Below, piece after piece: positions 15,479 to 24,222 of a stretch of 64,000 bases of DNA. The position numbers were made by a program, and so were the translations under genes. The notes below the pieces were generated by a model. That model was not told the origin of the DNA, did not search any database, and saw nothing but the letters and a program-made list of their open reading frames with translations. Within the stretch, counting starts at the first letter, position 1. Each line of letters starts with the position of its first letter. The DNA comes from JBAXXL01 sp038206725. Lineage in GTDB: Bacteria; Bacteroidota; Ignavibacteria; Kapaibacteriales; UBA2268. Location of the stretch: assembly GCA_038206725.1 (NCBI GenBank), contig JBBRAO010000001.1, positions 76,037 through 140,036 of the forward strand. The letters are read 5' to 3'.

Positions 15479-16711
15479 ATGCATTTTGAATATAAAGATA
15501 TAAAAGAGCTAACTGCTAAGAACTTTGGAATTTCGATAAATTCTTTAGGCGAATCTTTTGTTAATGACGCTTTGGACAAATATTTAAAGCATCTTGATGA
15601 AATGAAATTGAAAGGGATTGTCGATGAAAAAGAAGAGTTTTTAGCAGGATTCTTTGAATATATCAAAGTGCCGGAGACTTGGTTTTTCAGACAACCTGAA
15701 TCGTTTGAATATCTTAAGCGCATAGTTCTTGAAAAGACCAATGTAAAAAAAGATAAAATTCGTATTCTTTCAATTCCCTGCTCCACAGGTGAAGAACCGT
15801 ATTCGATAGCCATAGCGTTGGAGTCTGCAGGCGTGAGTAAGGACAGCTATCTAATAGATGCGGTTGATGTTTCGGCTGTTTCGGTAAACAGGGCTAAAGA
15901 AGCTATTTATAGTAAGAATTCATTCCGTGAAGATTTCTCTACTTTTGACCAAGAATATTTCCAAAAAGAGGGGAATTTTAATCGTGTTAAAGAGAATATT
16001 CGCACGATACCAAATTTCGCCGTAGGTAACATTCATAATCCTGAATTTTTGAGTAAAGCAGGCAAATATGATATGATATTTTGCCGTAATTTACTAATTT
16101 ACTTTACGGATTTAGCCCGTCAATCGGCAATAGATAAAATAAAACTTCTTCTGACCGATGATGGCGTGGTTTTTACAGGATACTCGGAATTTGTATTCTT
16201 CTTACAAAATGGATTTAAAGCGCTTGAATACAAATTAAGTTTTGCTTGTGAAATTGAAAATCAATTGACTAAAACACGCTACATAGAACCGAAAAAAAAA
16301 TCCACTTTGCCGAAACCATACGTCAAAAGAATAATCCAAACCGAGGCAAAGAAAGAGGAAGTTGCCCCCAAAGAAGAAGTTATTCAACAACAGGTTATAG
16401 CAGATAAGTCTTGGGAATTGGAATTATTAGCGAATGCCGGCGATTTGGAAGAGGCAAAGGTTTTAGCTAAACGTGTGCTTGATAGCGATACAGCAAATTC
16501 AAAAGAGCTCACGATTAGCGGCGCTGTTTTTTTGGCGTGCAATATGGGAACGGAAGCCGAAATTTGTTTAGAGCGAGCAATATATCTCAACCCTAATGAA
16601 GACGATGCGCTAATACATCTTGCACTAATATATGAAGATTGTGGAAAAATTGAGCAAGCCGGATTATTAAAGAAAAGAATTAGGAAAATAAATGCTAAGG
16701 AGGTTCTGTAA
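15479..16711 (+). CDS. CheR-type receptor methyltransferase with C-terminal TPRs, WspC-like
   Basis: 410 residues. The N-terminal helical part includes IKVPETWFFRQPESFEYL, the CheR signature around the receptor-binding region. The SAM-binding motif is RILSIPCSTGEEPYSIAIAL, followed by DMIFCRNLLIYF. A Lys/Glu-rich linker at about 265-305 leads to TPR-like helices (LELLANAGDLEEAKVLAKRV ... AEICLERAIYLNPNEDDALI). CheR fused to TPRs is the WspC architecture. It should methylate Glu residues of the upstream receptor. It starts directly after the first CheW stop and runs up to the second CheW. Confidence 0.88.
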   Translation: MHFEYKDIKELTAKNFGISINSLGESFVNDALDKYLKHLDEMKLKGIVDEKEEFLAGFFEYIKVPETWFFRQPESFEYLKRIVLEKTNVKKDKIRILSIPCSTGEEPYSIAIALESAGVSKDSYLIDAVDVSAVSVNRAKEAIYSKNSFREDFSTFDQEYFQKEGNFNRVKENIRTIPNFAVGNIHNPEFLSKAGKYDMIFCRNLLIYFTDLARQSAIDKIKLLLTDDGVVFTGYSEFVFFLQNGFKALEYKLSFACEIENQLTKTRYIEPKKKSTLPKPYVKRIIQTEAKKEEVAPKEEVIQQQVIADKSWELELLANAGDLEEAKVLAKRVLDSDTANSKELTISGAVFLACNMGTEAEICLERAIYLNPNEDDALIHLALIYEDCGKIEQAGLLKKRIRKINAKEVL

Positions 16712-16715
16712 GCGG

Positions 16716-17438
16716 ATGGAAGAAAAGACATTAAATAGCCAAAAAGTTCTGCTTGACAGAGAATTTCCACTTCAATTGCAGGAAATATGGAGTGCGGAAG
16801 TTGCCCAAAAAATTGCCGAACTTGAGTTAAAGACACTTTCCGTCGTTGTATTTAAACTTTGCGGCGAATGGTTCGGATTGGACGTTGACTGCTTTCGCGA
16901 CGTTGTTTCACCGCGCGTAGTACATAGTATCCCCGGTCGTAAAACAAACTATTTAGACGGCTTTGTTAATATTGAGGGCGAACTGATGCTTAAAGTAAAC
17001 CCTAAACATATTTTAGGATTAACACACAATCCGGAAAGCGGTATTGCAGGCAAATTTATGCTTTTAGAGCACGAGGGCGACAGCTTTGTAATCAAAGCCG
17101 ACGAATTTGGCGGAGTTGAAAAACTTAGCAGTAATCAGATCGTGAAAGCACCGGCTTTGAATAATTTGGAATTCCACCTCGCGATTTCGGAATTGACCAA
17201 AACAAATAATGAATATCAAGGGATTCACGATCAATTAGTATCAAACAGCACAGAAGAACCAAGCGACGAAGATGAGAAAAATACAGTTATATTGGGAATT
17301 TACAAAAAACAGCAAAATACGCAAATAAAAAATAATGATACGACAGCGGATGTTGGTAAGTCGGCTAATGAACAAACAATTGGGATTATTTGGGAACGTA
17401 GGTTCTTTGAGTTTTTAAAATCAAATTTTAAATGGTAA
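16716..17438 (+). CDS. Second CheW-type coupling protein, WspD-like
   Basis: 240 residues. About 35 N-terminal residues precede a CheW domain (LSVVVFKLCGEWFGLDVDCF ... YLDGFVNIEGELMLKVNPKHIL ... FVIKADEFGGVEKLS), followed by a polar, Asn/Asp-rich tail of about 70 residues. The ATG at 16716 is preferred because GGAGG lies 12 bases upstream; a start at 16692, inside the CheR gene, is the alternative. The gene order and the presence of two CheW proteins in one operon match wspB and wspD. Confidence 0.82.
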   Translation: MEEKTLNSQKVLLDREFPLQLQEIWSAEVAQKIAELELKTLSVVVFKLCGEWFGLDVDCFRDVVSPRVVHSIPGRKTNYLDGFVNIEGELMLKVNPKHILGLTHNPESGIAGKFMLLEHEGDSFVIKADEFGGVEKLSSNQIVKAPALNNLEFHLAISELTKTNNEYQGIHDQLVSNSTEEPSDEDEKNTVILGIYKKQQNTQIKNNDTTADVGKSANEQTIGIIWERRFFEFLKSNFKW

Positions 17439-20191
17439 TGAACGAAATAGTAGATAATACTTTGCTTGAACTTTTCCGGACGGAAATAGAAATCCATACT
17501 TTAGCTTTGGAAGACGGCTTATTGGATTTGGAAAAGTGCCAAACAGCGGAACAGATAAATCCACTTATGAGGGCGGCTCATTCAATAAAAGGAGCGGCGC
17601 GAATAGTGGGATTAGATTTTGGGGTAGCCTTGGCTCACGCTATGGAGGATTTATTGAGTGCCGCACAGGAAGGTAAAACAGTATTGAATTCTCAAGACCT
17701 CGATTGGCTTTTGGAAGGGAACGATATTTTCAAAATTTTAAAAACCGGTGAGCTGAGTAAAATTCCTTATCAACTAAACGACGAACAGGAACATATTGAA
17801 AAATTGGTTGATTTATTAAAACAATCCGTTACGAAAGAAAAAACAGAAAAGGTTGTTTGCGAAGTACCGGAAAACACTGTAAGTGTCGAGCAAAAGATAA
17901 TTAACCGGTCGAATGAAAAAGCCAAATTGGTAAAACCCGACCCGATATTTGCTCAGATTTTCCAAAGTCAATTGCTCAGCGGCTCCGAAGCCATCAAGAA
18001 AACCCTGAGCGGAAAAGAGTCACTTGAATCAGCTGAATTTGATGCAATAGTTAAAAACATTGACCAAATTCAAGGTGGTTCTAAGATAATAGGCTTTCAC
18101 AATCTATCGGATATCTGCAATCAATTGAAGCTGTTATTGAGTCATTTCGAAAAAATAGATGCCGATGGCAAGAAAAGTGTAGTTCAGACAATAGTTGAAA
18201 TAAATGATTTGTTCAACTATATGGCTCGGACCGGAGCGGATGATTTCTTTCAAATATTTTATGATAATTATGAAAACATCCAAGAGTTTTCCGACAAAAT
18301 CGAGAATTTAATCAAGCAATTCGAAAGCCCCAAAATAAAGCAACCCCCAAAAGAAAATGCAATGCCTTTAACGGTAATTGAAGAAGGCAAAAGTTCGGCG
18401 GAAGCAAAAAAAGCGGCTTATAGAGTAGAGAAACTCGTCAAAAGCAAAGACGAAGTATTTGTTAAGGTTTCAACCACACACTTAAATAAGGTGATGGCTT
18501 ATGCGAGCGAATCGCACGTACAGGTAAATAACACAGCAGTTTTGGAAAAGGACATCTTATCGGCAAAAAGCAAATTGATGAGCTTGATTACCGAATTGGA
18601 GTCTGTGGATATAGAGAGAGACAATACGGCTGATTCTGCTGAGAAATTCGCGGCTTCATTGCAATTGGCATACAGTTGTTTACGGGAAGTAACATACTGC
18701 TACGAAAGGTTCGAGCATTTGGCGGGACGTTTGGATAGTGTTTCCGATAGACTTTATGATGCGACGTTACTCACCAGGATGGAACCATTTTCCGAAGGTA
18801 CCTTCGATTTTAAACGTAATGTACGGGATTTGGCAAAAGAACTTGGCAAAGAAGTGAATCTGCAGATTGAAGGTGCGGGTGTGAATGTTGACCGCGATAT
18901 ATTGGAGAAGCTTCAACCACCGCTAATTCATCTTTTGCGAAACGCGATAGACCACGGAATAGAAATGCCGGACGAGCGGGTGAGCATAGGAAAACCGAGA
19001 GAAGGAAAAGTGGAAATCAAAGCTCGACATAGCGAAGGATTATTGATAATTACAGTTACTGATGATGGTTATGGAATTAATACTGAAAAGTTACGTAAGA
19101 AAATCGTAGAAAAAGGATTTGTAAGCGATGAGATGAGTAGCTTTTTAGATAAAAATGAACTTTATGAGTTTTTATTTTTGCCGCGCTTCTCCACAAAAGA
19201 GCATATATCAGAAATTTCAGGACGCGGGGTAGGCTTGGATGTAGTGTTCAATATGGTACACGAAGTCGGTGGAGTAATTACTATCGAATCAGCTTTAGGT
19301 ATAGGTACTACATTCAAATTGCGTTTGCCATTGACACTTTCAGTTATAAAGACGATTTTAATCGTTGTGAATAATGAAATTTACGCATTGCCGATAAATA
19401 ACATAGAGCGAATTTACAAAATCAAAAGACCTGACCTGAAACTGATTGAAAATAATTATTATTTCAATGTAAGCGACGAAACCGGTTCGGAGGAAAATAT
19501 CGGCATCGTTTCCGGAAAAAGAATTTTATATAACGGTGATATAGGGATGCTGGACGATGTCATCAACGCGATTGTGCTGACTGATAGGCAAAGTCGTTAT
19601 GGATTGGTAGCCGATAAAATTATCGGGCAAAGTGAACTCGTAGTAATGCCGCTTGATTCTCGGTTGGGTAGTAAAATCCCTTTGATTAGCGCCGGTTCGA
19701 TTTTGGATGACGGTTCACCGGTATTAATTCTAGATACTGAAGATATGGTGCGCGCTATGGATGCGGAATTCAACAAAAAAAGCCGCAGTATTGATATGGA
19801 TATTCCGACTGACCACATAAGGAAAAAAGTATTAGTGGTTGACGATTCGATAACCGTTAGGGAATTGGAAAGAAAGCTATTAGAAAACGAAGGGTATGAT
19901 GTTACTGTTGGCATAGACGGAATAGACGGTTGGAATTTAGCAAATAAAAATCAGTTTGACCTTGTGGTCAGCGATATTGATATGCCGCGTATGAACGGTA
20001 TAGACTTGGTAAAAAGGTTGAAAACACACGCCCAATATCGTGATACGCCGATTATGATTGTCTCTTACAAAGACAGGGAAGAAGACAAAATAGCCGGTAA
20101 AAACGCCGGAGCTAACTACTATTTAACAAAAAGCAGTTTCGCCGACGATTCCTTTATTCAGGCTGTTGAAGATTTGATAGGTACCGCTTAA
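17438..20191 (+). CDS. Hybrid CheA-REC histidine kinase, WspE-like
   Basis: About 917 residues (start 17438 overlapping the CheW stop; ATG 17432 also possible, and residues here are counted from that one). HPt domain with phospho-His H50 in MRAAHSIKGAARIVG. A second HPt-like helical segment at about 170-300 lacks the His (IQGGSKIIG). Then come dimerisation helices and an ATPase with N box LLRNAIDHG, VTDDGYGIN and SGRGVGLDVV. A CheW-like domain follows, and a receiver from about 798 (VLVVDDSITVREL) with phospho-acceptor D848 in VSDIDMP and TK near the end. This HPt-HATPase-CheW-REC order is that of WspE. It should phosphorylate itself, its own receiver and the last gene product. Confidence 0.9.
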   Translation: MNEIVDNTLLELFRTEIEIHTLALEDGLLDLEKCQTAEQINPLMRAAHSIKGAARIVGLDFGVALAHAMEDLLSAAQEGKTVLNSQDLDWLLEGNDIFKILKTGELSKIPYQLNDEQEHIEKLVDLLKQSVTKEKTEKVVCEVPENTVSVEQKIINRSNEKAKLVKPDPIFAQIFQSQLLSGSEAIKKTLSGKESLESAEFDAIVKNIDQIQGGSKIIGFHNLSDICNQLKLLLSHFEKIDADGKKSVVQTIVEINDLFNYMARTGADDFFQIFYDNYENIQEFSDKIENLIKQFESPKIKQPPKENAMPLTVIEEGKSSAEAKKAAYRVEKLVKSKDEVFVKVSTTHLNKVMAYASESHVQVNNTAVLEKDILSAKSKLMSLITELESVDIERDNTADSAEKFAASLQLAYSCLREVTYCYERFEHLAGRLDSVSDRLYDATLLTRMEPFSEGTFDFKRNVRDLAKELGKEVNLQIEGAGVNVDRDILEKLQPPLIHLLRNAIDHGIEMPDERVSIGKPREGKVEIKARHSEGLLIITVTDDGYGINTEKLRKKIVEKGFVSDEMSSFLDKNELYEFLFLPRFSTKEHISEISGRGVGLDVVFNMVHEVGGVITIESALGIGTTFKLRLPLTLSVIKTILIVVNNEIYALPINNIERIYKIKRPDLKLIENNYYFNVSDETGSEENIGIVSGKRILYNGDIGMLDDVINAIVLTDRQSRYGLVADKIIGQSELVVMPLDSRLGSKIPLISAGSILDDGSPVLILDTEDMVRAMDAEFNKKSRSIDMDIPTDHIRKKVLVVDDSITVRELERKLLENEGYDVTVGIDGIDGWNLANKNQFDLVVSDIDMPRMNGIDLVKRLKTHAQYRDTPIMIVSYKDREEDKIAGKNAGANYYLTKSSFADDSFIQAVEDLIGTA

Positions 20192-21189
20192 TGAAAAGTA
20201 TCGCAATAATAGCCCCCAATATAGGTGAATATAAATTTATCCGAGAGATATCGGGAAGTGCGAAAGATATTAAATTCTTTTGGGCGGGGTACGAATATAA
20301 TGAAATATTAGAGGGAATTGTAAGTACGAAACCCGATTTACTGCTTATAAGTTTAAATTTTTCACTATTAGATGTGCCAAAATTGGTTAAGGATATTGTT
20401 ACGGCGTATAAGTGTCCGGTATTGCTTTATATAGACGATAAAAAGAACTCCGACGGATTGATATTTGACGCACTAAACGCAGGTGCTACGGATTACATTA
20501 AGTTACCATTCAATAGTGGCGAAAGTGGATTATTTGATGAATTCACAAAAAAAGTTGGCAAGGTGCTGAGTTTAGTCAAACTGTCGGACAATAATAATGA
20601 GATGCTGAAATTTGCGGAAAGTGCTGAAAAACATAATCTTGTAATTATTGGTTCTTCAACCGGCGGACCAGCGGCATTGATGGAAATTATAAAAAAACTG
20701 CCTAAGCTAAATGAAAGCTCAATCGTTATTATTCAGCATATAGAATCGGATTATATAGAGGCATTGGTTGAATGGTTAAGTTACCACTCGATAAATTTGG
20801 TTGAGGTAGCGCAAAATAATCATAAGCTTGAAAAGGGAAAAATATTTCTCGCGAATGGTGGGGAGCATCTGATTGTTGATAAACAAGGATACTTCCGCTA
20901 TACAAAAGACCCCGAAGAATATCCCTACAAACCGTCAATAAACCGATTTTTTGAATGTATAGCCGAATTGCCGATGTTTTTCGGGACGGCTGTTATTTTA
21001 ACCGGTATGGGGCGCGACGGAGCTATTGGTCTGCTGAAATTAAAAGAAAGCAAATGGAAAACCATAGCACAAGACGAAAAGAGTTCCGTTGTTTACGGAA
21101 TGCCAAAAGCCGCCAAGGAAAACGGCGCGGCAGACAAGATATTAGAATTAAATGAAATAGCCGATAAAATCGCAAAAATAGTGTATTAA
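20191..21189 (+). CDS. CheB-type receptor methylesterase with degenerate receiver, WspF-like
   Basis: 332 residues. The C-terminal methylesterase domain is intact: GSSTGGP (Ser156), IIQHI (His183) and GMGRDGA (Asp) form the catalytic triad. The N-terminal 125 residues have a receiver fold pattern ending GATDYIKLP, but the acidic pair after strand 1 is gone (IIAPNIGEYK) and the phospho-acceptor position is Ser54 (KPDLLLISLNF). So the esterase cannot be switched in the usual way by CheA phosphorylation. Its start overlaps the CheA stop (taATG). Position equals wspF. Confidence 0.88.
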   Translation: MKSIAIIAPNIGEYKFIREISGSAKDIKFFWAGYEYNEILEGIVSTKPDLLLISLNFSLLDVPKLVKDIVTAYKCPVLLYIDDKKNSDGLIFDALNAGATDYIKLPFNSGESGLFDEFTKKVGKVLSLVKLSDNNNEMLKFAESAEKHNLVIIGSSTGGPAALMEIIKKLPKLNESSIVIIQHIESDYIEALVEWLSYHSINLVEVAQNNHKLEKGKIFLANGGEHLIVDKQGYFRYTKDPEEYPYKPSINRFFECIAELPMFFGTAVILTGMGRDGAIGLLKLKESKWKTIAQDEKSSVVYGMPKAAKENGAADKILELNEIADKIAKIVY

Positions 21190-21205
21190 TAAATTAAGGT
21201 TTGTT

Positions 21206-22405
21206 ATGTCAAATATTACCAAACAATTCCAAGAGAAAATTTCGAATTTAAGAATAAAAGTGCTTTTAGTTGATGACCAAGCAATAGTTGGGGCGACCGT
21301 GAAAAAAATGTTGGAAGCCGAAACCGATATAGAGTTTCACTTTTGTCAAGAGCCGTCTCAAGCAATCCAAACCGCAATCGCTGTTGAACCGACTGTTATA
21401 TTGCAGGATTTGGTAATGCCCGACATAGAGGGTTTATCGCTTGTTAGGTTTTATCGTGGGCACCCGGCTTTGAAAAATGTTCCGGTTATAGTACTTTCAT
21501 CGAATGAAGAAGCAATTACGAAAGCAGAATCTTTTGAAGTGGGAGCTAACGATTATCTTGTAAAACTGCCGGATAAGATAGAGCTTATTGCGCGTATCCG
21601 TTACCATTCAGCCGGTTATATCGCTTTATTACAAAGAAATGCGGCTTATGACGCGTTGGAAATAAGTCAAAAGGAATTGCAAAGCGAGTTGAACAAAGCG
21701 GCCGATTATGTGATATCACTTTTGCCTAAAGAAATTGAAAAAGGCCCGATTGTAACCCATTGGCGTTATATTCCTTCGGCTCAATTGGGTGGTGACGCTT
21801 TCGGGTACCACGATTTGGATGACGACCACTTCGCAATTTATCTGCTCGATGTTTGCGGTCACGGTGTCGGCTCGGCATTGCTTTCGGTATCGGCTATGAA
21901 TGTGTTGCGTTCGAGTAATTTATCGGATTGTGATTTCAAAGACCCTATTTCTGTGGCACACGCGATGAATAAAAATTTCCAAATGCAGGACCATAATGAT
22001 TTGTATTTTACTTTGATATATGGAGTTTATAATAACAAAACTCGTGATTTGGATTATATTTGCTGTGGTCACCCACCGGGATATCTAATTCATAAAGATG
22101 GGACTGGTGTGGTCGTTCGCAACGAAAACTTCTTTATCGGCGGACTGCCGTTTTTCCCATTCGAGAAAAGCAATATTAACATACCGGTAGGTTCTTCATT
22201 TTACATATATTCCGATGGTGTATATGAGATTGCGAAAAAAGAAGACAATACGATTTGGACGATGGAGGGTATGTTTGCAATTATTCAACAAAACATAGGC
22301 AAAGACAAGTCTGAAATAGATATATTGAACGAATATGTTCATAATTACAGCGGGTTGGAAATCTTGGAAGATGATTTTTCGATGGTGCGTATAACATTCA
22401 ACTAA
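21206..22405 (+). CDS. Response regulator: WspR-like receiver fused to PP2C/SpoIIE-type phosphatase
   Basis: 399 residues. The receiver (about 16-145) has VLLVDDQ, phospho-acceptor D68 in ILQDLVMP, VIVLSSNEE and GANDYLVKLPDKIELIARIR; its wording is strikingly like WspR as I remember it. A coiled linker (about 146-185) leads not to GGDEF but to a PP2C-type serine phosphatase: LGGDAFGYHDLDDDH, LLDVCGHGVGSALLS, YSDGVYE and EDDFSMVRI supply the acidic metal ligands. Predicted output is phosphorylation-controlled dephosphorylation of a protein, perhaps an anti-sigma-factor antagonist; no STAS or anti-sigma gene is in the window. Last gene of the operon. Confidence 0.9.
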   Translation: MSNITKQFQEKISNLRIKVLLVDDQAIVGATVKKMLEAETDIEFHFCQEPSQAIQTAIAVEPTVILQDLVMPDIEGLSLVRFYRGHPALKNVPVIVLSSNEEAITKAESFEVGANDYLVKLPDKIELIARIRYHSAGYIALLQRNAAYDALEISQKELQSELNKAADYVISLLPKEIEKGPIVTHWRYIPSAQLGGDAFGYHDLDDDHFAIYLLDVCGHGVGSALLSVSAMNVLRSSNLSDCDFKDPISVAHAMNKNFQMQDHNDLYFTLIYGVYNNKTRDLDYICCGHPPGYLIHKDGTGVVVRNENFFIGGLPFFPFEKSNINIPVGSSFYIYSDGVYEIAKKEDNTIWTMEGMFAIIQQNIGKDKSEIDILNEYVHNYSGLEILEDDFSMVRITFN

Positions 22406-22463
22406 TTTTTAAACGATTCTGCAAATCCATTCGTTTTAAAGTTGAACAATTATTGATAAAAAA

Positions 22464-23120
22464 GTGAAAAAAGAACAACAAAATATAGAATCCCAAAGAA
22501 TAAAAATCATTCTTGAAAAGTTGAGTGAGCACTACCCTGTTACAGAAACTCAGTTGCAATCAATGACCGCGTTTCAGCTTTTAGTTGCTGTTATTTTATC
22601 GGCTCAATGCACTGACGCTCGTGTGAATATAGTAACAAAAGATTTATTTGCCCTTTACCCTGAGCCTGAAGATTTCAGAAATATCACGCCGGAAGAGTTG
22701 GAAAAACTTATTTTTTCAACCGGGTTTTACAAAGCTAAAACAAAAAATATCAAAGCGATGGCTATTAAGTTGCTCGATGAATTCGGTGGTATCGTACCGG
22801 AAACTATGGATGAATTGCTTAAATTACCCGGGGTGGGTAGAAAATCGGCAAATGTGATATTGGGGGATTGGTTTAAAAAGCCCGTAGGTATCGTTGTTGA
22901 TACACACGTCATTAGAATTGCGAATCGTCTGGATTTTTGCGATACAAGCAATCCGGAAAAAATAGAAACTGCTTTAACGCAGATTATACCGAAGGATAAA
23001 TGGGTTCCATTTACACACTACTTAATACTTTTAGGCAGGTCAATTTGCAAAGCTCGGCGCCCGCTATGCGCTGAATGTTTTTTGGCCGAAAACTGTAATT
23101 CAAAAGATAAAACTATATAA
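22464..23120 (+). CDS. nth: Endonuclease III (DNA glycosylase/AP lyase)
   Basis: 218 residues. Removes oxidised pyrimidines in base excision repair. The helix-hairpin-helix LPGVGRKSANVIL holds the catalytic Lys (K127), and VVDTHVIR the catalytic Asp. The C-terminal iron-sulfur motif is complete: C-x6-C-x2-C-x5-C within CKARRPLCAECFLAENC. The start is GTG; no closer ATG would keep the N-terminal helices. Confidence 0.95.
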   Translation: MKKEQQNIESQRIKIILEKLSEHYPVTETQLQSMTAFQLLVAVILSAQCTDARVNIVTKDLFALYPEPEDFRNITPEELEKLIFSTGFYKAKTKNIKAMAIKLLDEFGGIVPETMDELLKLPGVGRKSANVILGDWFKKPVGIVVDTHVIRIANRLDFCDTSNPEKIETALTQIIPKDKWVPFTHYLILLGRSICKARRPLCAECFLAENCNSKDKTI

Positions 23121-23129
23121 GAGAATAAC

Positions 23130-24197
23130 ATGCAAGATAATACAGTAAAATCGATATTAATAGTTTTTCTAATAGTGCTAACGCTATATATAATGCACCT
23201 ATTGGCTGTTGTACTTCAACCCTTGGCATTAGCGTTCTTAGTATCATTATTATTTCAACCGATGATGGCGAAATTACAAAAATGGAAAATTCCTGATTTT
23301 ATAATTTTGCCTTTTGTTGCGATTATTAGTCTGGGAATTTTGTTTACGATTGGTTTGATTATTTCAAACAGCGTGTTGGATATTTATGCCGACAGAGCTT
23401 TCTTGGGTGAGCGGTTATCGGTGAGACTATCGGGTTGGGGAGTTTGGTTAGTTGACAATCTCCATTTACAGAAAAGGATTACCGCATTTCAAAGCGATAT
23501 TTTTTCGGTTTTTGATTTTAAGATGATATCGAGTTTTACCGGTGGATTGCTGAGCGGTATTAGTAGTTTTGTTGCCGATTTTCTTATGTTTTCCTTATAC
23601 TATATTATGTTTTTAGTGGGTCTATGCAAACAAGACCGCTTTGTTCGGTATGTTGGCGGCGGTGGGACACGCGGCGAGAGCTTGCTTAAAGAATATAAAT
23701 TAATCCACAAAAATGTAATTGGCTATATCAATGTTAAATCACTGATGGGTATATTGAAAGGCGTTTGTGTTTATGTTATCTGCGTAAGTTTTGGCATAAA
23801 ATTTCCAATATTTTGGGCATTTTTGATTTACGTTATGAATTTCATTCCATCAATCGGTTCTATTATTGGTGCGGTTCTTCCTGCTCTAATGGCACTCATC
23901 CAGCTTGATTCCGGATGGAGTATATTCTTCTTTGTGTTACTGATCGCCGGCACGGATTCTTTGGTTGGTAATCTTGTGGAACCTATTTTTATGGGTCGCA
24001 AAATGAATATGAACACAATAACCGTGATTTTGGGTTTAGTTTTTTGGGGTGTTATTTGGGGATTGCCGGGGATGATTCTTTCGGTACCGTTATTTGTGAT
24101 AATGCGAATCATATTTGAACATATTCCTTCGCTTGCATTTTTGGGCAGATTGATGGGAAGTTCGAAAGAATACGAGATAAATGAATCTACAGTATAG
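23130..24197 (+). CDS. AI-2E family transporter (PerM/YdiK-like)
   Basis: 355 residues with about seven or eight membrane helices. Conserved family pieces are visible: VLQPLALAFLVSLLFQPMM near the N-terminus, WAFLIYVMNFIPSIGSIIGA, and NLVEPIFMGRKMN. The family includes proteins proposed to export autoinducer-2 as well as sodium/proton antiporters, so the substrate is open. It starts nine bases after nth, on the same strand. Confidence 0.88.
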   Translation: MQDNTVKSILIVFLIVLTLYIMHLLAVVLQPLALAFLVSLLFQPMMAKLQKWKIPDFIILPFVAIISLGILFTIGLIISNSVLDIYADRAFLGERLSVRLSGWGVWLVDNLHLQKRITAFQSDIFSVFDFKMISSFTGGLLSGISSFVADFLMFSLYYIMFLVGLCKQDRFVRYVGGGGTRGESLLKEYKLIHKNVIGYINVKSLMGILKGVCVYVICVSFGIKFPIFWAFLIYVMNFIPSIGSIIGAVLPALMALIQLDSGWSIFFFVLLIAGTDSLVGNLVEPIFMGRKMNMNTITVILGLVFWGVIWGLPGMILSVPLFVIMRIIFEHIPSLAFLGRLMGSSKEYEINESTV

Positions 24198-24222
24198 TTA
24201 ATTTGAAATAAAAAAGAATAAT

